Below, piece after piece: positions 25,727 through 32,289 of a DNA stretch of 64,000 bases; position 1 is the stretch's first letter, and the number at the start of each line of letters is the position of its first letter. A program made the translations under genes and the position numbers. The notes below the pieces were generated by a model that saw only the letters and a program-made list of their open reading frames with translations, ran no database searches and was not told the DNA's origin. The DNA lies in NCBI RefSeq assembly GCF_001431465.1, contig NZ_LDJJ01000028.1:85526-149525 (forward strand), written 5' to 3'. This stretch comes from Stenotrophomonas terrae (GTDB lineage: Bacteria; Pseudomonadota; Gammaproteobacteria; Xanthomonadales; Xanthomonadaceae).

Positions 25727-25805
25727 TTGCGCAGCGCGGGTTTTTTTCCTGTGGCGACAAGCCGGGGCGCAGCCCAACATCGTACCGACGACGGTTGCGT
25801 CGGTG

Positions 25806-26228
25806 ATGACAATGAAGTCCATACGGGTACTGCTGGCAGAAGACAGCATGGCGGTGGCCCGGCCGCTGCAGATGTTGCTTGCCGTGGAGTTCGAGGTGGT
25901 TGGCTGGGTCGAAGACGGGTACTCGCTGCTGTCGATGGCGCGCGAGCTGAAGCCGGATGTCGTTGTGACCGATATCACCATGCCCGGCCTGGACGGGCTG
26001 GCAGCGGCAGAGCTGCTGCTGGTCGAAGGGGTGATCAAGCATGTCGTGTTCATCACCATGCATGACGATCCGGCACTGGTGCAGCGGGCGATGTGCCATC
26101 GCCGCTGCGGCTATGTACTGAAGGCCGATGCCGGCGAGGAGCTGCTGCTGGGCGTGCGCGAGGTGCTCGCCGGAAGGTCGTTCATGTCGGCATCAATCGT
26201 CAAGCGCATGCGCATTGGCCAGGCTTGA
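25806..26228 (+). CDS. Stand-alone receiver-domain protein
   Basis: This 140-aa protein consists of one CheY-like receiver: Asp12, phosphoacceptor Asp56 (VTDITMPGLDG) and Lys106, with no output domain. It ends soon after the last helix. The start is ATG 25806 (or 25812), chosen because it lies 79 bp after GTA-box 3; the frame is open back to 25704 but that extension would overlap the box. It could act as a phosphate sink or intermediate for the HisKA_3 kinase, or regulate by protein contact. It directly follows the LuxR-type regulator but has its own predicted promoter. Confidence 0.8.
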   Translation: MTMKSIRVLLAEDSMAVARPLQMLLAVEFEVVGWVEDGYSLLSMARELKPDVVVTDITMPGLDGLAAAELLLVEGVIKHVVFITMHDDPALVQRAMCHRRCGYVLKADAGEELLLGVREVLAGRSFMSASIVKRMRIGQA

Positions 26229-26256
26229 TCTGCGCTGCTTGGCTGTTCAGCGAGAC

Positions 26257-27423
26257 TCAGAAAAGTATCGAGGCCAGCTTGCTTACAAGGCTGTCCACCG
26301 ACATGGCGAAGAACACCAGGGGCAGCAGCGGTACTGCTGCACTGAACAGCATCCACAGCACATTGCCGCGGCAGATGGGGACCAGCGACATCCGCGCCAG
26401 GCTGGCGTAGACGCTGGCGAAGTCGGCCAGGGCCGATGGCTGCGGGCTGTCCAGCAGGCTGGGCGCATCCTCGTCCGGTTGGCCGCGTTTCCAGTACAGA
26501 TCGAAGCTGCGGATGGCGCGGTGGCCAAGTGCGCTGTACTTGAGCAGGGCATGGCGCTTGGCACGTATCAATGCCGGCGAAAGCAGGGCTAGCGGTGCAA
26601 GCAGCAGTATCGCCGAGCCAACAATATAGGCCGCCAGCAGATAGTGCACATTGCCCAGGGTCTGGCCGGCATAGACGAAGTGATTGATGCAGCTGCCCGA
26701 GAGCACGATGCCGCCGGCCAGCGACAGTGCCGAGAAACGTTGTTGTGCGAAGCCGAGAAAGCCGATCCCGCCTGCACCGTCCGGGTGCGGCGGACGCAGG
26801 TCAAGGTCAAGCCGGGTCAAGCGCCACAGCAGCACGGTCCAGATCAGGAAGCGCCATATCCACATCAGGCCGACCAGCCGAAACAGTGGCAGTGATACCC
26901 ACCAGGCCCACCACGCCGCAGCCGATGCGCTGCCATCGGCGTGGGCGTGCCAGCCGCTGATGTGAGTCAGCTCGGTTACCACCGGTGGGCTCAGCAAAGC
27001 CGGCGCCAGCGCCACCAGCAGACACAGCCACTCCGGGATATGCGAGTCGCGAAGGGCGCGGGCGCGCGCCACCAGCGTGTCGAAGGCAGCATGCTGATTG
27101 GCGGGGACCAAACCGGCACGGTTGAGCTGGCGGACCGCGCTGCGCAGTAGACAGTCGGCTGGCGCTGCAGCCAGCACCAGCAAGGGCAGGGCCAAGGCAA
27201 AGCGTGCGTAGAACGAGGTGTCGGCGAGCAACGGCATGGTCACCCGGCCCGGTAGCAGGCTGCCTTCCCACGCACAGGCCAGTAGCAAGGGCAGGCATGC
27301 CAACGTGACCAATACTCCGGCTATCAGCGGCGGCAAGGCCAGACGGCTGCGTAGCAGGCCAAGCCAGTGCATGGCCCGGTAGACCAGGCCGCCACGCATC
27401 AGCGACAAGTCGTCGGATGTCAT
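26257..27423 (-). CDS. Polytopic inner-membrane protein of unknown function
   Basis: This 388-aa protein has around eight hydrophobic segments, including LIAGVLVTLACLPLLLACAW, FALALPLLVLAAAPADCLL, LCLLVALAPALLS, YIVGSAILLLAPLALLSPAL and a C-terminal VLWMLFSAAVPLLPLVFFAM. No known family or catalytic motif is recognised. The start is ATG 27423 with GAGGAG 10 nt upstream. It is divergent from the operon at 27586, and GTA-box 4 lies in the shared promoter region, so it probably belongs to the same regulon. Confidence 0.7.
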   Translation of the reverse strand: MTSDDLSLMRGGLVYRAMHWLGLLRSRLALPPLIAGVLVTLACLPLLLACAWEGSLLPGRVTMPLLADTSFYARFALALPLLVLAAAPADCLLRSAVRQLNRAGLVPANQHAAFDTLVARARALRDSHIPEWLCLLVALAPALLSPPVVTELTHISGWHAHADGSASAAAWWAWWVSLPLFRLVGLMWIWRFLIWTVLLWRLTRLDLDLRPPHPDGAGGIGFLGFAQQRFSALSLAGGIVLSGSCINHFVYAGQTLGNVHYLLAAYIVGSAILLLAPLALLSPALIRAKRHALLKYSALGHRAIRSFDLYWKRGQPDEDAPSLLDSPQPSALADFASVYASLARMSLVPICRGNVLWMLFSAAVPLLPLVFFAMSVDSLVSKLASILF

Positions 27424-27493
27424 CGTATGCGAGCTCCTCGCCACCGTCTGGCATGGAGAACAAGCTTAGTGATCGGCCGATGCCAAGCCTGCA

Positions 27494-27503
27494 GTAAAAA
27501 TAC
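27494..27503. promoter_or_regulatory. GTA-box 4, between divergent island genes
   Basis: The box is GTAAAAATAC, flanked as CAGTA-AAAA-TACTG. There are 82 bp to GTG 27586 on the right, with CATGCT 59 bp after its first base, and 70 bp to ATG 27423 on the left. The T-rich side faces left, so it may serve either or both genes. Confidence 0.6.
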
Positions 27504-27585
27504 TGGGCCGCCGTCAGTAGTAATCGTGATTGTGCGTGCCAGTCGTCGCGACCATGCTGCGCACTCAGTCGAAGGAGTGCGGCAC

Positions 27586-28008
27586 GTGGATGGCTTCCTG
27601 GAGTATCTGCATCGGTTCGCCAGCGATCTGTTCGGAAGAACCGATGGGCCGATGACGTTCCGCTTTTTCCTGCAGCCAACCATGGCCTTCATTGCTGCCC
27701 TGCATGACGGCATCAAGGATGCCAAGCTCGGGCGCTCGCCGTATATGGCAGGGCTGATGTCCTCCTCGCATGACGAGCGCATCCGATCCTTCCGCGAGGG
27801 CGTCACTGCGGTCACGCGGGTGTTGTTGCTGGGCGTGGTGATGGATGTCTTCTACCAGTTCAAGGTATATGGCGGCTTCAAGTATCCGCTGGAGACCTTC
27901 GTCATTGCGGTGGCCTTGGCGTTCATTCCCTATCTGCTGCTGCGTGGGCCGGTTGCACGCGTGGCCAAGTGGTGGAGAACACGCAAGGCCGGCGGACGCG
28001 ACTCATGA
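27586..28008 (+). CDS. Small membrane protein of unknown function
   Basis: This 140-aa protein has a soluble N-terminal half with conserved-looking helices (FRFFLQPTMAFIAALHDG) and two hydrophobic segments (VTRVLLLGVVMDVFYQF and LETFVIAVALAFIPYLLL). The start is GTG 27586 with AAGGAG 10 nt upstream; the frame is open further but unsupported. It is the first gene of a plus-strand operon: its stop overlaps the next ATG as ATGA. No known family recognised. Confidence 0.7.
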   Translation: MDGFLEYLHRFASDLFGRTDGPMTFRFFLQPTMAFIAALHDGIKDAKLGRSPYMAGLMSSSHDERIRSFREGVTAVTRVLLLGVVMDVFYQFKVYGGFKYPLETFVIAVALAFIPYLLLRGPVARVAKWWRTRKAGGRDS

Positions 28009-28649
28009 AGCACCATAAGAAGGCAGCGCCACAGCTGCAGCAGCATGCACGGCCGCACCGCAACGTGCCGCAGCCGGTGCCGCCGGTTCCGGAGGTGGAC
28101 ACGGCGAACAGTGACCAGGCATCGGTTGCCTATTCGGCGTACCGCACCGGCCTGTCCAATCACCGCACCGGTCTGTCCGAGCACCGTACCGATCTGTCCG
28201 AATATCGCACCGATCTTTCGGATGATCGTACCGAGATGTCGATGCGGCGTACCGGCATGTCGTTCCAGCGTACGCGTATGAGTGCTGATCGCACGCTGAT
28301 GTCGATCATGCGTACGGCACTGTCGCTGATCAGCTTTGGTTTCACCATCTTCCAGGTGTTCAACAAACTGCTGCACGAACCGGCGGTACGCCTGGCCTCC
28401 GATGCGCCGCGCAATTTCGGCGTGGCGATGGTCGGGCTCGGCATCCTGGCGTTGACGCTGGGCATCGTCTATCACCTGAATTTCATGAAGGCCCTGCGTA
28501 TCGAGCGGAACAGCATGGTGCAGCAGGGTCTGTTGCATGGGGAAAGCCCCTATCCGGTTTCCGCAACCCTGATAACCGCAGGTCTGCTCTGGCTGCTCGG
28601 CTTGTTCGCCATCGTCAGCATGGTCTTCAACGTCGCGCCATTTGCCTGA
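28005..28649 (+). CDS. YidH/DUF202-family membrane protein with expanded heptad array
   Basis: This 214-aa protein has a polar N-terminus (HKKAAPQLQQH), then nine consecutive seven-residue repeats of the form x-R-T-x-L/M-S-x (about residues 46-108), running into the DUF202 core (MRTALSLISFGFTIF). Three membrane helices follow (FGFTIFQVF, FGVAMVGLGILALTLGIVY, ATLITAGLLWLLGLFAIVSM). DUF202 normally has two or three such R-T heptads before its first helix; nine form an extended amphipathic rod. Translation is coupled to the previous gene by ATGA. DUF202 function is unknown. Confidence 0.82.
   Translation: MKHHKKAAPQLQQHARPHRNVPQPVPPVPEVDTANSDQASVAYSAYRTGLSNHRTGLSEHRTDLSEYRTDLSDDRTEMSMRRTGMSFQRTRMSADRTLMSIMRTALSLISFGFTIFQVFNKLLHEPAVRLASDAPRNFGVAMVGLGILALTLGIVYHLNFMKALRIERNSMVQQGLLHGESPYPVSATLITAGLLWLLGLFAIVSMVFNVAPFA
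28140..28328 (+). repeat. 21-bp coding repeat array (9 copies)
   Basis: Nine in-frame 21-bp units encode the x-R-T-x-L/M-S-x heptads. The first four are closest to each other (cgcaccg-ctgtcc pattern); later copies diverge towards the DUF202 core. Confidence 0.75.
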
Positions 28650-28777
28650 GCGGACGTTCAGCAGGGCAGGCAGCCGTCTTGCCGGTACCTGCGCAGACGC
28701 CTTGATCAAGTACATGTCGAACGCAGGCAACGACAACAGCATCGGTTCAATCGCAGCAGACCGCAGGGAGAGCTTAG

Positions 28778-29704
28778 ATGTGCCAAGCGAATGAAGTTCC
28801 CGTCTCGATACCCGGTGGTGTGTTCGTCATGGGCTCGGATGATCACTACCCGGAGGAGCGGCCCGCGCACAAGGTGCGGGTTGGGCCATTCCGTATCGAT
28901 CCCGGCCCGGTGACCAACTATCAGTTCCGGCAGTTCGTCGAGGCCACCGGTCATGTCACATTGGCCGAGCGGCCAGCCAGGGCCGAGGACTATCCCGGCG
29001 CGGATCCAGCGATGCTGGTGCCATCGTCGGTGGTATTCGTGCCGCCGCCAGGGCCGGTGGATCATTCCAACCACTATCAATGGTGGCACTACATCGCCGG
29101 CGCGGACTGGCGCCACCCGCGCGGGCCCGGTAGCTCCATCGACAATCTGGACCTGCATCCGGTGGTCCACGTGGCGCATGAAGATGCTGCTGCCTATGCC
29201 GCCTGGGCGGGCAAGCACCTGCCCAGCGAGGCCGAGTGGGAGTTTGCTGCGCGCGGCGGCCAGGTTGAAGGTGAGTTCGCGTGGGGGGATGAGCTGGTGC
29301 CGGCAGGGCGCCACATGGCCAATACCTTCCAGGGCGAGTTCCCGTGGCGCAATGACAAGGACGACGGCTATGAGTGGACGTCGCCGGTCGGTGCGTTTCC
29401 CGCCAACGGCTATGGTTTGCTGGACATGATAGGCAACGTCTGGGAGTGGACCGATGACTGGTACGCCGCCCACCATGACGTACAGGGCAAACCGTGCTGC
29501 GCTGTCGACAACCCGCGTGGAGGGCCGTGCGAGAACAGCCACGACCCTGGAAATCCCATTGTGGTGCCGCGGCGCGTCACCAAAGGCGGCTCGCATCTGT
29601 GTGCGCCCAGTTACTGTCGGCGTTACCGGCCGGCAGCACGCATGGCGCAGTGCATCGATACGGCAACCTCGCATCTGGGGTTCCGCTGCGTGGTGCGTGG
29701 GTAG
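28778..29704 (+). CDS. Formylglycine-generating enzyme (SUMF1/FGE family)
   Basis: This 308-aa protein is a full FGE-sulfatase domain: IPGGVFVMGSDDHYPEERP at the start, LPSEAEWEFAARGG in the middle, YGLLDMIGNVWEWTDDWY, and KGGSHLCAPSYCRRYRPAAR near the end. Cys275 and Cys280 match the two catalytic, copper-binding cysteines of true FGEs, which many relatives lack. It should oxidise the active-site cysteine of sulfatases to formylglycine in the cytoplasm; there is no signal peptide, matching the three unsignalled sulfatases in the island. ATG 28778 is preceded by GGGAGAG. It lies 128 bp after the DUF202 gene, probably in the same transcript. Confidence 0.92.
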   Translation: MCQANEVPVSIPGGVFVMGSDDHYPEERPAHKVRVGPFRIDPGPVTNYQFRQFVEATGHVTLAERPARAEDYPGADPAMLVPSSVVFVPPPGPVDHSNHYQWWHYIAGADWRHPRGPGSSIDNLDLHPVVHVAHEDAAAYAAWAGKHLPSEAEWEFAARGGQVEGEFAWGDELVPAGRHMANTFQGEFPWRNDKDDGYEWTSPVGAFPANGYGLLDMIGNVWEWTDDWYAAHHDVQGKPCCAVDNPRGGPCENSHDPGNPIVVPRRVTKGGSHLCAPSYCRRYRPAARMAQCIDTATSHLGFRCVVRG

Positions 29705-29754
29705 GCGGCCATGCAGCTGTTTGCCTTGCCAGTAGTGCAATGCGGGGAACGGAC

Positions 29755-30129
29755 ATGATCCGGCAATGGCTGCTGCTGATGTCCGAGCCGGCAGTGGACA
29801 TCATTGATCTGATGGCGACCTTGATCATCTGCTTCGCCACGGTGGTTGCGTTCATCCGGGTTGTGCAGCAGGTGTTCAAGCCGGATACGCACGAAAGGGC
29901 ACGGCAGATCTGGCTGGACTATGGACGCTGGCTGGTTGCCGGCTTGACCTTCCAACTGGCCGCCGACGTGATCGAGTCGTCAATCGTGCCGAGCTGGGAA
30001 GCGATCGCGCAGCTGGGTGCGGTGGCGCTCATCCGTACCTTCCTCAACTACTTCCTGGAACGCGACATCACCGAGATAAAGGCACGGCAGCGGCCACGGC
30101 CGCCGTTGGAAACAGGCCAGGGCGCGTAG
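29755..30129 (+). CDS. DUF1622 membrane protein
   Basis: This 124-aa protein has three hydrophobic segments (VDIIDLMATLIICFATVVAF, WLVAGLTFQLAADVIESSIV, and a third around LGAVALIRTFLNYFLERDI) with the conserved L-x-F-QLAAD and RTFLNYFLERDI stretches of DUF1622. The start is ATG 29755, with GGGGAA upstream, rather than ATG 29740. It lies 50 bp downstream of the FGE gene. Function unknown. Confidence 0.8.
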   Translation: MIRQWLLLMSEPAVDIIDLMATLIICFATVVAFIRVVQQVFKPDTHERARQIWLDYGRWLVAGLTFQLAADVIESSIVPSWEAIAQLGAVALIRTFLNYFLERDITEIKARQRPRPPLETGQGA

Positions 30130-30204
30130 CTACCGGGTCAGACAGATGAGCAACCTTTCCGATGGTCGCCATGCGGCGTCGGGTCACGTAATCGGAGCAT
30201 CAGC

Positions 30205-31008
30205 ATGAACACGAAAATACGATTGCGCCACGCGGCGATGGCGCTACTGTTGTTGGCCCTGCTGCCCTTGGTCGCACAGGCAGCCGAACAGGCAGCCAGC
30301 GCGCCAAGCACGCAGAGCCCAGCCGTTGATCCCCAGGCGATTGCCGCGCTGGAACAGATGGGCGCGGCGCTGCGCGCCTTGAAGCAGTTCACGCTCGCTT
30401 CGGATGCCAGCACCGAAGTGGTGCTCGACAGTGGCCAGAAGATCGAACTGGACAGCCAGCTGAAGTACCAGGTAAAGCCGCCGCGACAGCTGTTCGTGGA
30501 CATGGAGAGCGACCGAACCCATCGCCAGCTGTTCTACAACGGCAATACGATGACGCTGTACTCGCCGCGTCTGAAGTACTACGCCAGCGTCGACGGCATG
30601 GACGCGACATTGAGCGAACTGGCCGCAAAGCTGTGGACCGAGTACGGCATTGATCTGCCATTGGCCGATCTATTCCAATGGGGCAGTGCCAACGCGCCGC
30701 GCAACACGCTCACCTCGGCGATGCATGTCGGCAGCGGCAGCGTCGATGGCACGGCGGTCGAGCAGTACGCCTTCCGCCAACCGGACGTGGATTGGCAGCT
30801 GTGGATCGGGCAGGGCGATCACCTGCCGCGCAGGATCGTCATCATCAGCCACGATGATCCGGCGTTGCCAGCGTATACGGCACGATTGAAATGGGATGTG
30901 CGCGCGGTCATCGAACCTGCGGCCTTCACCTTCACCCCGCCGCCGGACGCTGCACGGATCGGCATCCTGGTGGTCGATGCGGTTGCCATGCAGCCGCAGG
31001 AGAAATGA
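30205..31008 (+). CDS. Periplasmic DUF2092 protein
   Basis: This 267-aa protein has a signal peptide (ALLLLALLPLVAQA, cleavage near residue 27) and a DUF2092 domain: a helix ALEQMGAALRALKQFTL followed by LolA/LppX-like beta strands (GQKIELDSQLKYQVKPPRQL, RQLFYNGNTMTLYSPRLKYY). The fold resembles periplasmic lipoprotein carriers of the LolA type, which suggests binding of a hydrophobic ligand, but this is inference. It follows DUF1622 and overlaps closely with the next gene, within the island operon. Confidence 0.8.
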   Translation: MNTKIRLRHAAMALLLLALLPLVAQAAEQAASAPSTQSPAVDPQAIAALEQMGAALRALKQFTLASDASTEVVLDSGQKIELDSQLKYQVKPPRQLFVDMESDRTHRQLFYNGNTMTLYSPRLKYYASVDGMDATLSELAAKLWTEYGIDLPLADLFQWGSANAPRNTLTSAMHVGSGSVDGTAVEQYAFRQPDVDWQLWIGQGDHLPRRIVIISHDDPALPAYTARLKWDVRAVIEPAAFTFTPPPDAARIGILVVDAVAMQPQEK

Positions 31009-31010
31009 AC

Positions 31011-31571
31011 ATGCACACTTTCATACAGCCGCGCTTGCGGCGTCCAGCGCTGGGCGTGTTGCTGGTGCTCGCGATGGGCATGGCAGCTGAGCTGCAGGCG
31101 GCCAGGCCGGGAGGCGGGCCCGGCGGCCACGGTGGCGGTGCGCGTGCATCCGCGCGTACCAGCATCAACAGGCCAGCGGCCAGCCCGGCACACAACCGGC
31201 AGGGCAATGTTCCGGCCGTTCGCCGTGACATCAACCGTGGCGGCAATACAAACGCCAATGCCAACATCAATCGCAACCGCAATGTGAATCGCGACATCAA
31301 CCGCAACGTCAACGTCGATGTGGACGTACATGACGACCACCACGATCACTGGAACGATTGGGATGACCATCCATTCGCAACAGCGGCGGCGGTGACAGCC
31401 GGTGTTGCGGTCTCCTCGGCAGTGATCGGCTCGATAGTCAGTTCACTGCAACCCGGCTGCGTGACCACCGTCATCAATGGCATCGCCTACCAGCAATGTG
31501 GCAGCACCTGGTACCAACCGCAGTACTACGGAACCAACGTGCAGTACATCGTCGTCAATCCTCCGCGCTGA
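31011..31571 (+). CDS. Secreted Asn/Gly/His-rich protein
   Basis: This 186-aa protein has a signal peptide (ALGVLLVLAMGMAAELQA) and a Gly/Ala/Ser-rich section. An alternating stretch at about residues 79-115 has nearly every second residue Asn or Asp (NANANINRNRNVNRDIN), running into VDVHDDHHDHWNDWDD. A hydrophobic glycine/alanine segment follows (ATAAAVTAGVAVSSAVIGSI), then a Cys pair (PGCVTTVINGIAYQQCG). The start ATG 31011 is 8 nt after AGGAG; ATG 31005 overlaps the previous stop but is too close. The Asp/His cluster could bind metal. Unknown function. Confidence 0.7.
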   Translation: MHTFIQPRLRRPALGVLLVLAMGMAAELQAARPGGGPGGHGGGARASARTSINRPAASPAHNRQGNVPAVRRDINRGGNTNANANINRNRNVNRDINRNVNVDVDVHDDHHDHWNDWDDHPFATAAAVTAGVAVSSAVIGSIVSSLQPGCVTTVINGIAYQQCGSTWYQPQYYGTNVQYIVVNPPR

Positions 31572-31628
31572 TCGCATTCCGTACGTCTGCCACCGCAGGC
31601 CGCGGCCACCCCCGACTGGAGAACTGCA

Positions 31629-32174
31629 ATGAAGACCTTCGCCATGGCACTGGCCAGCTTGACGCTTGCCGCGTGCACCTCAACACCTACGGTCAAGACC
31701 GACCAGGCCAGTAATGCCAACTTTTCCTCCTACCATTCCTATTATTGGGCGCAGAAACCATCCGGTGTTGCGCCGTTGGTGCAGCAGAGGATCGTCGACG
31801 GTATTGACGCACGGCTGCGGGCCAAGGGCTGGACACAAGGCCAGAGCAGCGGCGATGTCGCCCTGGCCGCCCATGTGGCCACCTCGCAGAAGCAGACCCT
31901 GGATACCTTCTACTCCGGCACCGGCATGGGCGGTTGGGGCTGGCGCGGCGGCTGGGCTGGCGGCGGTGGCGTGGGCTCGGCGACGACGACCGTGCACACC
32001 TACGATGTGGGAACGCTGGTGCTGGACATGTTCGACGCACGCACCCAGCAGGCGATCTGGCGGGGCACGGCCAGCGGCACGGTGCCGAGTTCGCCGGAGA
32101 AGGTCAACGAAGCCGTCGAGGCGGGCTTGAACAAGATGTTCGCCGAGTTCCCGGCGGGTTCGGCCACCCCTTGA
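31629..32174 (+). CDS. DUF4136 lipoprotein
   Basis: This 181-aa protein has a lipobox LTLAAC (Cys16) and a DUF4136 domain: FSSYHSYYWAQ, VQQRIVDGIDARLRAKGW, GDVALAAHVATSQKQ, a Gly/Trp-rich insert (GWGWRGGWAGGGG) and YDVGTLVLDMFDARTQQAIW. Asp/Ala-Ser-Asn after the Cys region gives no strong inner-membrane retention signal, so outer-membrane anchoring is likely. It sits in the island operon between the Asn-rich protein and the large secreted protein. Confidence 0.82.
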   Translation: MKTFAMALASLTLAACTSTPTVKTDQASNANFSSYHSYYWAQKPSGVAPLVQQRIVDGIDARLRAKGWTQGQSSGDVALAAHVATSQKQTLDTFYSGTGMGGWGWRGGWAGGGGVGSATTTVHTYDVGTLVLDMFDARTQQAIWRGTASGTVPSSPEKVNEAVEAGLNKMFAEFPAGSATP

Positions 32175-32289
32175 TCCACAACGCGTTTGTATTGGCGTGG
32201 GCCCGGCCCTCTCCCACTGGCTTATGGCCGGTTCCGGGCCCGCGCCGTTTTTAGCTCCCGGCATCGGGACGTCCGCATCGGGGTGGCAT

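Noticed and set aside
28140..28328. 21-bp repeats considered as a CRISPR or minisatellite array
   Set aside because: Units are in frame, diverged, without spacers, and encode a regular protein heptad.
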